Positions 24,916 to 35,278 of a DNA stretch of 64,000 bases are shown one piece after another. The notes beneath the pieces were generated by a model that saw only the letters and a list, made by a program, of their open reading frames with translations, was not told where the DNA came from and did no database searches. A program made the translations under genes and the position numbers. Numbering within the stretch: position 1 is the first letter of the stretch; every line of letters begins with the position of its first letter. Source of the DNA: Phymatolithon calcareum (lineage: Eukaryota; Rhodophyta; Florideophyceae; Hapalidiales); assembly GCA_977006965.1 (NCBI GenBank), contig OZ345362.1, forward strand, positions 310,001 through 374,000. Direction: 5' to 3'.

Positions 24916-25995
24916 GTTTTGCTGACAGGCCGCTAGCTCTGGTCCTTCGTATTGGTTCCATGGCAACAGTCTGCCCACACGTGTAGCACCGTATTATAGT
25001 AACTGTAATTCGTCTCAATTAACAGCGTGAAAAAAACAACCATAGTGGTGACTGTCAGCGCGAGTCTTCCAATATGTGTATCGGTCCGATCCAGCGCCGG
25101 ATGCAAGTTGAGGTGTGTCTCCTGTGCGCACTGATAAGTTTGAAATTAGATTTATTCTTCTTCACTATTTGTTTCCGGGTTATATGTTCTTGTCTTCCTT
25201 TCCTGTATCTGCTCTTACGCGCCTACTTACACCAGTTTGTCCACACCATCTTATCAATCAGCGATATCGTCTTCCCATGCAGGTGGCACTCGGCGTAATG
25301 ATTTCACTGCCACCACCGCTAGAATGTTTCGGTTAAGTTTGTTTCCTCGTGTGAAATATTTCTTTGCCTCTTGAACGTCGTAACATTACAACAGGCGACC
25401 ATTTTAATGACCGTTTGCAGTGCCAAACATCTTTTTCGAAGTTGTGTTTGACGCCAGGGGGCAGATCTACCTTGGTCACCACACGCACCCTCGCTTTCGT
25501 CAACCAATTAGAAAGAAGCTCTACTCCAAAACATGAGTGTACAGTTTGCGAGCGACGCTACAGATGTCTCCCCTTTTTAGACGAAAGCAGCTCGAACGTC
25601 CGCTCCAGCTATGTACGCACCGAGGAAAGGCTATCCACTTGCTGCTGCTCTGATCAGAAAAACAGGCCTTACAGATATCTGCTACTCAAAATGGAGCTCG
25701 CTTGACCTTCGCTCCACCTGTAGCTTCTGCCACAAAGAGGTTCTTTGAAGGAATTAATAGAGCCCCGGAGGCCCAATAAGTCTACCAATTTGCAAAAAAA
25801 TTCTAGATTTTTCTCCCACAGAGTATAAAACTGCTCCTGTATTGTAGGATTCTTTGGACTTCCGACCCCTGCATGATAGGGAGCGATTTGCTAAGGTACG
25901 GAACCCTACATTAGGGACGTCCTGTAGGGGGCACAAGGAAATACGATGCCCTTAATTTCACTACATTTTTGAGGGGTCGGTACTAAAAGAATGAG
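24916..25995. other. Unassigned DNA
   Basis: The plus frame at 25364-25705 (113 codons) contains a Cys-rich stretch (CTVCERRYRC) but no clear family. Otherwise no signal. Confidence 0.3.
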
Positions 25996-26160
25996 CATAT
26001 CATAGCTGCACGTGTGCAAAGTGAGTATATTGGGAAATAGAGGAAATTACTAAAGGAGGAACTTACTTATATACTCACCACGTTTGCCGTATTTACTTAT
26101 TTCCAAGCAAAAGGTTTATTTACGAATATACTCACTTTGCACAGGTGCACTTATGATATG
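25996..26160. mobile_element. MITE, 165 bp, with terminal inverted repeats of about 37 bp
   Basis: Left end CATATCATAGCTGCACGTGT followed by GCAAAGTGAGTATATT; the right end is its complement with few mismatches (ATACTCACTTTGCACAGGTG, then CACTTATGATATG). The interior repeats a related TACTCACCACGTTTGC segment. A half copy lies at 24845-24915. No transposase; superfamily not assignable from the ends alone. Confidence 0.75.
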
Positions 26161-26416
26161 TCCGCTACGTGGGCTAGGGACCGCCCTCTTCTTGCCGGGC
26201 CAAAAAACTAGAAATTTATTAATGAGTATATAAGTTTTATTCTCTTACTAAAATGACCAAGAAGCACCTGTGCTATTACCCCACGTGCCCAATGCGGACC
26301 CTCACAGAGCAAGAGGAAACAAGATTGCAAAGCCCCGTCGACGCAATCCAGGAAACTTTCCCCAAGAACACGAAGTAGAAACGTAGGAAACGCTATTTAG
26401 CGCTATGACACGCTTC

Positions 26417-27207
26417 TTAGCTGCTAAATAGACAACGAGAGCTTGAAGTAAACTCCCATTCATTAATCCATACACTTTGGCGACGAATAAAGTGGTGCAT
26501 ATCAAGAGAAGAGCGGTCTGTCGAGAATCGTGTCACCAGTTTAAACGTCGAAAGAATGTCCTTTAGGAAGTCGAACAAACGTTTTTCGCTTCCATAGAAT
26601 GCGCCTTGCAAAACTGAGTTGTATGCGGCAAGGTTGTCCAAGTAAGAGAGATCATCCACATTGCCCTTCGCATCTCAGATGATGCTGCTCTGGACGTGCG
26701 CACAATTGCAATCCTCTTCCCCTCGGAGTTTTCACAAGCTTCTAGAGCTCCTCGAAAACGCTTACGTGTTTGTACAGTCCGGCCGTAACAGTGCCCATCT
26801 TTTGACATTGCTTTACTCCCTTGCCAACAAGGCTTTCTTCATTTAGAACATCCGCTAAAGACCATGCAGTCAGTTTCGATTTCAACGCCTGCCTCGCAGG
26901 ACTAAGGTTCTCCGTCTCTTTCCATAATTGTGTTCACGTATCACAGGCAGGAGCGGAGGTCGTCCAAAACCGAGGTCGAGGGAACAGTACTGGTCACCTC
27001 GTTGAGATTCGTGCCGAGGCAGAGAATCTCCGTACGCGCAACGCCCCTTCGATTGGGATGATAGAACAACGTTACATCCACTGTTTTCTTTGCCTCCATT
27101 ACCCGCGCACCGAGAAAAGCTAAGCGTCGGAGAGCCAAGCCCACACTTAAAACGTCATTTTCGAGTTCTACTATGTTGTTAGGATCCTCTTTGACGATAT
27201 CTCTCAC
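26417..27207 (-). pseudogene. Decayed protein-coding gene, family unknown
   Basis: Successive minus-strand frames read as a normal soluble protein once frameshifts are allowed: VELENDVLSVGLALRRLAFL (about 27174-27115), KRFRGALEACENSEGKRIAI (about 26763-26704), then in another frame LDNLAAYNSVLQGAFYGSEK (about 26644-26585) and LFDFLKDILSTFKLV. Amino-acid composition and helix periodicity support real past coding. I do not recognise the family. Confidence 0.4.
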
Positions 27208-27227
27208 CTTCCTGATGCCCGACGTGA

Positions 27228-27770
27228 GCTTCGTTTAAATCGAGCTCTCCGAAGGCGGCCTCCAACATCAAATTGCCAAGTCATCGAATATCTGTGCAGG
27301 TGGAATATTATGATTACGCTATTGCTCGAGCCAAGCTCCTCGTTTAAATCGAACGCTCTAGAGAGGGCAACCAACAGCAATTTGCCAAGTCCTGGAATCC
27401 GTGTGCCGTCCAAAGCTTACGTTTATTGTACTGTTCTGGGGTAGCCCATTGGTTAAATCGAGCACTCCATACATGAGCTCCAACAAAAAGATGCAATGTC
27501 ATGATACCCAACGGCGCGAGAATCATAAGATACTGTTTCAGACCGGAGCTTCGGTTAAATTGAGCTCTCTGAAGACGTCCTCCAACAACAAGATGCCAAG
27601 TCATCGAATCCCTGTCCAGGTGAAACATTACGATTTGGTTATTTTTGGAGCGAAAATCTTTGGTTAAATCGAACTCTCCGAAGACGGCCTCCAACATTGA
27701 TTTGCCAAGTCCTCTGATCTCTGCGTAGGTGGAACATTATGACTACCTTTTTGCTCGAACAAAATTCGCT
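27228..27770 (+). repeat. Array of five ~110-bp units with core GGTTAAATCGAGCTCTCC
   Basis: Five diverged units begin near 27228, 27343, 27451, 27550 and 27660. Each has the TTAAATCGAGCTCTCC core, a second block CTCCAACAACAAG-like, then GCCAAGTCATCGAAT and often GTGCAGGTGGAACATTATGA. Related units lie at 28268-28560 and 38544-38660, and the core in inverse orientation at 47.9 and 52.2-52.5 kb. Confidence 0.85.
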
Positions 27771-28267
27771 TCATTGACCGACAAGTGGGTTAAGATGTCC
27801 AGCTAACACTACGAAAAAACCCGAGACGCCAGTACAGAAACTGCTTGTGGCGCGATAAGACAGCATTCGCTGCTAAGTATCAGAATTTGATTTTACATAT
27901 AGCAGCGACTACCGCGCTACACGCTCTTCCTGCCACTTTCGTTTTTGCAACCTTTGGTCGCGTTCGTCCCGTGAAAAAGGCATTGATTCAAGGATATATG
28001 GCTGTTGAGAATATTTGCAGTGCAAAACGAGGGAAATATAACTCGTGTTACAATCAAAGGTGTCTAGCTATAGCAGGATGTTTTGATGCGGAACATCAAC
28101 AACATTTTTGAGGCGAAGCGATACCAAAAGGACAAACGGAGATGCTTCTTGCGATTAGGACGAAAAGAAGAGAGAGTAGCGCACGAAGAAATATACGGGC
28201 ACGACTTATCCAGGGAAAAGGGCATCTGGTCTTTTATAGGTCGTGATCTATCAGAGCAAGGCATTCT
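27771..28267. other. Spacer between two repeat arrays
   Basis: No motif recognised; short plus frames only (27845-28111, 88 codons). Confidence 0.35.
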
Positions 28268-28560
28268 CAGAAGCTTCGGTAAATTCGAGCTCTCCGAAGA
28301 GGGCCTCCAACAAGAAATTGCCAAGTCATCGAATATCTGTGCAGGTGGAACATTATGATTACGTTATTCGTCGATCAAAGATCCTCGTTAAAATCGAACG
28401 CTGCAGAGAGGGCAACCAACAAGAACTTGCCAAGTCATAGAGTTCCTGTGCCGTCCAAAGCTTACGTTTTTCGTACTGTTCTGGGGAAGCCAATAGGATA
28501 AATCGAGCTCTCCATACAAGAGCTCCAACCAAAAGTTGGCAAGTCATCGAACTCGCAGTG
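28268..28560 (+). repeat. Second array, three units of the same repeat
   Basis: Units near 28270, 28382 and 28492 match units 1-3 of the 27228 array in the same order, including their private variants (the unit-2 type with CCGTCCAAAGCTTACG and the unit-3 type with CTCCATACA). This implies duplication of a block rather than of single units. It ends about 570 bp upstream of the helicase start. Confidence 0.85.
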
Positions 28561-28661
28561 CGCGGAAATTTTTGAAAAGTGTATTTTTGTTTTGGCCGAC
28601 GGAGCTGTCCGACGATTCGAGCTTTTCACATGTCATTACAGTATGGCTGTTGTATCTTGTT

Positions 28662-29123
28662 TTAATTCGCAACTACCACCGTCTCTAAAGCTTCGTCACC
28701 GCCTCTGTTATTGTCTACCATCGCCTTTAAAATCGGGCAACGGAAGCGCTTCGAACCTGTCCGCAAGTCAAGTTTCGCAAAAGACAAAACTCTCAAGTCA
28801 TTGAGCATCGTTGGGTTTTCTGTTCTAACCTCATACGTCATCACCATTTGGCTTCTGCTTGCTGTTTTCCATCCATCGCTGTTTATGAGCTTGAGCAAAA
28901 CGTACTTCATTTTGACGTCACCTGCAAGGAATGAGTTAAGACACGTTTTCAATTTACGTGACCGCCGCCAAGATCTCACTGCCAGAGTGCCGCTGTTGTG
29001 AAATAGCCCCGAGTGTGGTTGAGCAGGCCTTGTCTTAAGGATCTCCTGTTCTTCCGAGGTCTCGTAGCAAATTTCAATTTGGCGAAATTCAGGGATCTTG
29101 TTTGCACTCAGAGAATTACTCAT
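28662..29123 (-). CDS. Hypothetical 153-aa frame, divergent to the helicase
   Basis: ATG at 29123, only 10 bases from the helicase ATG at 29134 on the other strand; TAA at 28662. An internal Met at 28910 would give an 83-codon form (MKYVLLKLINSDGWKTASRS). Basic and Ser/Arg-rich, without recognised domain. The very close divergent arrangement would require overlapping 5' UTRs, which argues for caution. A perfect TGACGTCA palindrome lies inside the frame (28913-28920). Confidence 0.3.
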   Translation of the reverse strand: MSNSLSANKIPEFRQIEICYETSEEQEILKTRPAQPHSGLFHNSGTLAVRSWRRSRKLKTCLNSFLAGDVKMKYVLLKLINSDGWKTASRSQMVMTYEVRTENPTMLNDLRVLSFAKLDLRTGSKRFRCPILKAMVDNNRGGDEALETVVVAN

Positions 29124-29133
29124 TCCGAACAAT

Positions 29134-32100
29134 ATGAAACGAGCAAGATCTGATTCTTCATTTCCGATCGAATGGTCTCGTTCGAAGCGAAGGACACTTC
29201 AAGATGACTCTTTGTACCAATGCCTTCTAGACCAAGAGAGTGAGAAAGCGCGAAGTGCACAGGGTCAGAATTCTAGAAAGGCTAACCGAAGGCTACTAAG
29301 CATTCTGCTCCTACCCAAATACGAGGGACCCTTTTCAATTTTAAAGCGATTTGAAAACCGAAAGGTGTTCAAAGAGAGTGAGCACGTCAAAGCCACAAAC
29401 ATTCAGCGTGGAGGGATTCTTCCTTTGCAACTTATTGCGTCAATGACGAATCCTGCGACGAAGATACCAAAAGCATTGAAAGACCGACTCTCTGGAAGAA
29501 GACCAGGGAGATCGAAGGGGAAAAGTGTGGACCCTAGACCGGAATTTGAGCGTTACAACCAGAATCGTGCACTTGTTGCATGCGCAAAGCTTCTCTCCCT
29601 ACAGGCGCGCTCGTACGTTCTGCAATACTTCTTCAATACAACTGTCGTGGTGGCAACGTTCATGGGGCAATTGCGTCATGGAAGTTTTGATTCCTTTCGT
29701 AAGCTTTTCTCCGTCATGGAAAGAGCTGCAGACATGGAACTGGAAAAGTCTTCTTTGAAAGACGAAGGACACAGCAAAAATCCAGTTCAGCGCACGTTTT
29801 TGAGGGATGGATGGACGTTAGTACACAATCTAATCGGAGATGAAATTCTTGGCAGAACAAGATGTTTCAGAGCAACGAAGACTGCGGAAGAATGGCGGAA
29901 GGTGAAAATTCAGGAAATTATGGTACAAGAATGGAGTGATGGTTGGGCTAAAAAAGCTGTCCTTCACATGGGCTCTTGGATATACTCTGAGCTCGTTCGT
30001 AACACCAACCGAATTAATCGGGAGGAACAGTACGATGAGTACGTAACCAAAACAGCTCCAATCTTGGAGAAGCTCTTAAAGAAGATTGGACATTACATGC
30101 AGTCCTCATTCAAGGCGTTTGACTCATCAATAACAGTGAGTGACTTTCGGACGCACATAATTGACACCGAAGGTCGTCTTTATCTTGCTCACATGCGTAT
30201 CGATGCGAAGACCGGATTTTTAGAGCCAGACCGTCGGAAAAGCGAAGTTCGAAAGAGGAGACACGAAGAGGACACTCAAGGAGAAATTAAAGCTCCGGAG
30301 TGGCAGAAGACTGTACAAGAAGCTTTGAATCTCCTGCAACCAGAGGATGGATCATCATTACGAGAAGAAATTCGGGAAAGCGTTGATACGATTGCTCAAT
30401 ACGAAAGACCTTCTGTTCTAGATGACGTGACTCTCGACGGCAAAGAAGGATGTGAACGATATGAAACCAAGCGAAGAAGTGCATCGCCTATGTTTACAGT
30501 TACAGAAATTGCTCCGAACGGGCAAATACCTTTCCCATCGAATCTGCATTTGCAAGAACCAACGCGTGTTCTTGATCTTAGTGGAAGAGACCAAAAGGAT
30601 CTGGAAGACATTGTGGACCATGAAGAATTTTCAGAAGACGCAAAGAGAGATGAAATAGTTTCTGAACGCCTCGTTCCTCAAAAATGGGAACTGTATGTGG
30701 GAGGACCGTATTCTTCTGTCGCTCCGTATAGTTCTGAAGAGTACAAGACACTGCCGAGGATGCTTGCAAAGCCTGGGAAAGATGTACTACGTCAACTACT
30801 GGAAAACGTTCTCAAAATTCATGTTGCCGAGAAGAGACCAAAATCATTACCTGCAGAATACCCTCTTTTTCGGAAGAAGAACGAAATTGACATGTTCATT
30901 GCTCGGATACTGAACGAATCTACGATTAATGGAAGCAATATTATCCACAATGATTCTACGAGGTATAAGAACTTCAACGATTTTCGCTTGCATTGGTGTT
31001 TCATAGCGAGAATGGAGACATTAGGAATTGCTATGACGGCTCTTGCAGAAAAGCTGCAAGTAGCGAAACTTCACCTTGCGAATTGCATTACGTTTCACAT
31101 ACATCAAGGAATTCAGCCGGGCAATGGAAGATCGGCACCACTTGCGCTCCTCAAACTCCGACTGGAAAGTGTTTCCTCTAATAACGTTATGCGCGCTTCA
31201 GGTATCGGTCCTGAGGTTATCGAACATGCCCATGCGTCACATTTGTGTATCGCCCAAATCATATGCGTCGTCAATGGAGTGCGAGTGACCTCCATCCCTT
31301 TTCTCGCATATGTGAGCTCGACTAAACTTCTCTACGACGCCGAAGAACCCCAAGAAATCAGTGGGAAATTTTTGACATTCATCATAAACAAAAGTGTACG
31401 CATATTGCTAGAAGAGCAAAGCAATGAGGTCCCAGACCCGTACTCCATGATTCCGGTTGAAGGGACTGGTGCTGACTACGACAATCACGCTGTAAATATC
31501 GTCCCAATCGAGAATTTATCTGGCCTCGTTCGGATGCACAAAGCCTTGCAAACACTGAGCACCATACCACTGGAAGCGCAAAAGCGTCTTTGCGAAATAG
31601 AAAGCGAGGATGAATCTAAATGCGGCGAGCAAGATGCCGATATGAAATATGTCGCAGAGGACAAAGAGATAATGGAAAGATATTTCGCCGAGCAACCTGC
31701 TCAGAGTTCGGAAGATGCAGGAATCGACACTGGATGCCTGCAGTATCTCCAGTTCGTCGCAGCGAAAAACCAGATCAATGCCAGTCAAATGCACGCAGTT
31801 CGAGAGACATTGAGGTCAATTGCATGTTGTCATCCGGGCTCCACATCTTTGTCTCTATTGCAAGGTCCCCCGGGGACTGGAAAGTCAACGACCATTCGTG
31901 TGCTTGTAGGAGCGCTAATGCATCACAGCCGATATGGCCACGCAGTTCCTCGGCAAATTAACTACAAAAGGGATAACGACAAGATATGGCGACACTGCGG
32001 GGATTTCAGGTCATTTAAGATTCTTATCTCAGCGAGCTCAAACAAGGCCGCCAATTTACTCCTCTATTCGCTACGTGATGAAGGCGTATACGATATGAAG

Positions 32101-33606
32101 GGAGGAACACTTTACCCTTTCACTGTACGCCTGTATGGGCAACAGGTTAATGAGAACCGCTATTCGTACGTGACCGAAGCACACAGATACGACAGAGAAG
32201 TAATTCATTCCGAGTCATCTACTCCTTCGAATCCATCACGCTACGCCAAAGACATGCTCGCAAGGGAAGTGGTTGTTCTTGTTACCACGACAGCTATGTT
32301 GACAAGCACTGAGTACCGTGATCTAAACGTTCGGGCTGACATTCATATCTCCGATGAAGCTGGGCAGACAGGGGAGCCGGAAGAGCTTGCGGGACGTGCT
32401 CGGACAGCAGCACTGAATATGTACAATCGTCAACATACGGTTCTTGTAGGAGACCCTCGCCAGTTGCCTTGTTTCTCTTTTTTACGGACATGGTTGACGA
32501 GAATGGATTCACGGAATGTGCCTAATCGTCATGAATTGATCAGAAAATATGGAATACAAATGCGTTCGTGCTTGGAAAGAGTATCGAAGCGAGATTCAGA
32601 GATAATGCATCTTCTGAACAGACAGTACAGGATGCAGAAAACAATTGGATACATTCACAGCGCGATATTCTACAATGGCAGAGTGGAACAAGGAACAACC
32701 ACTCGACCGGCAGAGCCGTACAACAGAGGGCCACCGGATGCACCTGCAGGAACGATACCAGGCGATGCATGGTACACCAAGAAGCCATGGTTTACACCCT
32801 GCGTTCTAATTGATACGAGCAGCATTTCACTTCGAAGAGGATCAGGTGAGGAGTTGTACGAGAATGGGGAGAGCCAATTTTGCAACCGCTTGGAGAAAGA
32901 TATCGTGATGAGAGTACTTGAAGATTTGCAAGAGCTGTGTGTGGACACGTTGGGTGAGGAATATGTTCTGGAGAACACTGCTGTACTCACTTTCTACAAG
33001 GGACAGCAAAACATGTTGCGGAACGCTTTTAACAGAGAATGCAGAGGACGATGGGCAGGGCTCGTTGCACATACCGCAGACAGTGTACAAGGCTCAGAAG
33101 CTGAGATAGTGATTCTTTCTTGCGTTCGGGCGAATGAGGAGGCAAACATTGGATTTCTGAAGACAATGAACAGAGTGAATGTATCAGTGAGCCGTGCAAG
33201 AAACCTCTTGATTGTAATCTGCCACGCAGAGACGTTTCGGAAAGCTTTCCACAGTGCAATTAAGGACTATGTGATGTACTGCAAGAATCTGGCGTCAGGT
33301 GAGAATTACTATCGCGGATGTGAGTTTGCAACTTTCCGTGCCATTGAAGTATGGCGAGATTCCGAACATGGAAACATCTCTAAGTATTTCTCCCGTGTCC
33401 GTCCCGGCATTGTGGAAAGCATACCAGGACCGCCCAACGCGCCGCTGGATTCAAAGATTGGAAATCTGGTCGAAGCATCTTTGCGTGCTATTCATAGAGA
33501 ACAGAGGAGGAATCGCAGGACAATACACCGAGTAACAAACCGATGGAAAGGAGACAGTGAAAGGTCGTGGCAAAATGCTGTGTACGGGGAGAGGCGACGA
33601 CATTAG
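29134..33606 (+). CDS. Large SF1 (Upf1/Sen1-type) helicase, 1490 aa
   Basis: Uninterrupted frame. I take ATG 29134 as start: the frame extends 12 codons further up without an ATG, position -3 is A, and the protein then opens with a basic KRAR and a second SRSKRR stretch, a likely nuclear localisation signal. The C-terminal 600 residues carry the full SF1 set: GPPGTGKST (911-919, Walker A), DEAGQ (1074-1078, Walker B), GDPRQLP (1106-1112, motif III), QYRM (1164-1167, motif IV region), TADSVQGSE (1314-1322, motif V) and VSVSRAR (1350-1356, motif VI). The QGPPGTGKS, QYRM and SRAR set points to the Upf1/Sen1/Dna2 branch of SF1B, which translocates 5'-3' on RNA or DNA. The first 900 residues are about twice the catalytic part and not recognisable. 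The C-terminus is Arg-rich. It may be a host RNA helicase, but its context suggests a mobile-element gene. Confidence 0.95.
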   Translation: MKRARSDSSFPIEWSRSKRRTLQDDSLYQCLLDQESEKARSAQGQNSRKANRRLLSILLLPKYEGPFSILKRFENRKVFKESEHVKATNIQRGGILPLQLIASMTNPATKIPKALKDRLSGRRPGRSKGKSVDPRPEFERYNQNRALVACAKLLSLQARSYVLQYFFNTTVVVATFMGQLRHGSFDSFRKLFSVMERAADMELEKSSLKDEGHSKNPVQRTFLRDGWTLVHNLIGDEILGRTRCFRATKTAEEWRKVKIQEIMVQEWSDGWAKKAVLHMGSWIYSELVRNTNRINREEQYDEYVTKTAPILEKLLKKIGHYMQSSFKAFDSSITVSDFRTHIIDTEGRLYLAHMRIDAKTGFLEPDRRKSEVRKRRHEEDTQGEIKAPEWQKTVQEALNLLQPEDGSSLREEIRESVDTIAQYERPSVLDDVTLDGKEGCERYETKRRSASPMFTVTEIAPNGQIPFPSNLHLQEPTRVLDLSGRDQKDLEDIVDHEEFSEDAKRDEIVSERLVPQKWELYVGGPYSSVAPYSSEEYKTLPRMLAKPGKDVLRQLLENVLKIHVAEKRPKSLPAEYPLFRKKNEIDMFIARILNESTINGSNIIHNDSTRYKNFNDFRLHWCFIARMETLGIAMTALAEKLQVAKLHLANCITFHIHQGIQPGNGRSAPLALLKLRLESVSSNNVMRASGIGPEVIEHAHASHLCIAQIICVVNGVRVTSIPFLAYVSSTKLLYDAEEPQEISGKFLTFIINKSVRILLEEQSNEVPDPYSMIPVEGTGADYDNHAVNIVPIENLSGLVRMHKALQTLSTIPLEAQKRLCEIESEDESKCGEQDADMKYVAEDKEIMERYFAEQPAQSSEDAGIDTGCLQYLQFVAAKNQINASQMHAVRETLRSIACCHPGSTSLSLLQGPPGTGKSTTIRVLVGALMHHSRYGHAVPRQINYKRDNDKIWRHCGDFRSFKILISASSNKAANLLLYSLRDEGVYDMKGGTLYPFTVRLYGQQVNENRYSYVTEAHRYDREVIHSESSTPSNPSRYAKDMLAREVVVLVTTTAMLTSTEYRDLNVRADIHISDEAGQTGEPEELAGRARTAALNMYNRQHTVLVGDPRQLPCFSFLRTWLTRMDSRNVPNRHELIRKYGIQMRSCLERVSKRDSEIMHLLNRQYRMQKTIGYIHSAIFYNGRVEQGTTTRPAEPYNRGPPDAPAGTIPGDAWYTKKPWFTPCVLIDTSSISLRRGSGEELYENGESQFCNRLEKDIVMRVLEDLQELCVDTLGEEYVLENTAVLTFYKGQQNMLRNAFNRECRGRWAGLVAHTADSVQGSEAEIVILSCVRANEEANIGFLKTMNRVNVSVSRARNLLIVICHAETFRKAFHSAIKDYVMYCKNLASGENYYRGCEFATFRAIEVWRDSEHGNISKYFSRVRPGIVESIPGPPNAPLDSKIGNLVEASLRAIHREQRRNRRTIHRVTNRWKGDSERSWQNAVYGERRRH

Positions 33607-33660
33607 ATAACTACATGTTTAAATTTTGTGAACTTTGTTGCAATATTTAACGAGTTCCAA

Positions 33661-33666
33661 AATAAA
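33661..33666 (+). terminator. Poly(A) signal of the helicase gene
   Basis: AATAAA 54 bases after the TAG stop at 33604-33606. Confidence 0.65.
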
Positions 33667-34389
33667 TGCGGAATTAACCACATGTATACAACCTTTCAAA
33701 GAGTTCGATAGATCAATATTGTCGATGCTCTTTCAGTAGGCGCCTAAGACAACGAAAGACTCTTCGTTGGACACTGTCTCTAGAAGTAGCGAGTAGATTT
33801 CGTAGAATAACTTCTTTTCCGTCGTTTCCATTGATATAAAGAAGTGATTAAAGACACGCAATGTAATTCTATTTGCCCAACAAATGTTATAATCGATGAT
33901 GTCGAAGTTGTCGGATTTCTGGTCATCTCAGACCGTAAATTACCTCACTGGAAAGTCTAGGGCACCATACTAGAAGTGGCGTCGTCAGCTATGTTCTCGA
34001 GGGATATCTGATTTGTCAAAAAGATCGAACTGTCCAACATTAAAGAAACGATATCCTCCGACTGAAACGTCATTCACATGGAAGAGCAAGTTCTAATAGA
34101 AGGGGAATGGGGGAGACTGAGAGGCCCAAAAATTGAAAAATGAGACTAAATGAGAGCTTGAACATGTATCTCGTAAACAATGCAGTCGATTTGTTGTCAA
34201 CCAGGTTTTTTGCCGCTTTCAATCGCGAAATGTCTTAGATTATGTCTAAAACTAGGACCAAATATCGATGATGCTCTTGGAAGATCTACGTCTCAACAGA
34301 TGGGTGACATAAGAGAGGAAGCAATGAAAGATTCGATAAGAAAAACGTATTGATGGAAATTTAAATGGATGTGGAAATGACGGTTTTGT
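33667..34389. other. Unassigned intergenic DNA
   Basis: No coding frame of note and no repeat recognised within the window. Confidence 0.4.
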
Positions 34390-35200
34390 AGTGTACTAGT
34401 GTCTATATGCCGAGCGTCCTCAATTGATCACATTTTCCTAAATTGAGGACAGATTCAAAAACCTCAAAAAACGTTAATAAGTCGAGGGTAAACGGATCGT
34501 TCGCGCCATTATTGGAAATCCGGACTGTATAGTGGGTGAAGAGTACCTCTACTACTACCTTAAAATCTTTTCGTTCGGTGCTAGCACGAAAATAGAGTTG
34601 ATACCTGGAAGTACCAGACCTGCCATGAAAGGAGAAAAAATCCGGCCCTTCGTCGTCAGTACATCCGTACACACAACTAAAACATCGTTAACCGGTCTCG
34701 TAGAGTGCTCCAGACAATATGGAGGCATTTCCAACTGAAAAAGTGTAAGTGGTATGGTTCAGGAGGTTCTCGAGTAAAACTCAATGGTCGCGCGAGCATA
34801 TCACTTCACGTAAAATGTGTCGTAGTTTGGTATCCGCCGAAGAAGACTAACTTTATGAGAGTCAACCTGTTCAACGTCAAGATAGGGACACAGACGATGG
34901 CATTGCAGATGCGCACCATCTTGAACCGAGTCCACACTGGCAAAGCGCAATTCCAACCCAGGACTGCTTACAGTACTCATCCTCGCGAAACGCCAGTGTA
35001 TTGTCCACAGTCGCAATTATAAGCTCTTCAGAAGGACACAAAAGCATCGATAAAACCTTAAGAAGCTCTCAAGCCCTCTTCTGCGCTCTCTCTCGCACGT
35101 CTTGAAGGACTCTCGGGTCCAAACATCGCAAAACGAATTTTACGTCGTCTCACCTGGCCGCGACCCGAATACTGTCGCTTACGGGAGACATCGTACGAGC
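34390..35200 (-). pseudogene. Decayed retroelement 3' fragment, paralogue of 10.8-11.6 kb
   Basis: Nucleotide and peptide similarity to the minus-strand remnant at 10828-11600, in the same order and orientation: the DFKVVVEVLFTHYT peptide (frame 34672-34403), the CTTACAGTACTC segment (34968-34979, compare 11371-11382) and CACACTGG (34934-34941). The knuckle-encoding part is missing or destroyed. It lies between the helicase and the 188-aa gene, so the putative large element has been hit by at least this insertion. Confidence 0.6.
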
Positions 35201-35278
35201 TTCAAGCTCTAGGACTGGTTTGAGTTTCCTCCAAGTTCTGGCAACTTCGCACTCTAGCTGGAGATTTGTTATCTGAAA

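Noticed and set aside
29098-29133. Upstream extension of the helicase to 29098
   Set aside because: It begins with TTG; in a eukaryotic gene the first ATG at 29134, with A at -3, is the natural start. The same reasoning moves the recombinase start to 44663.
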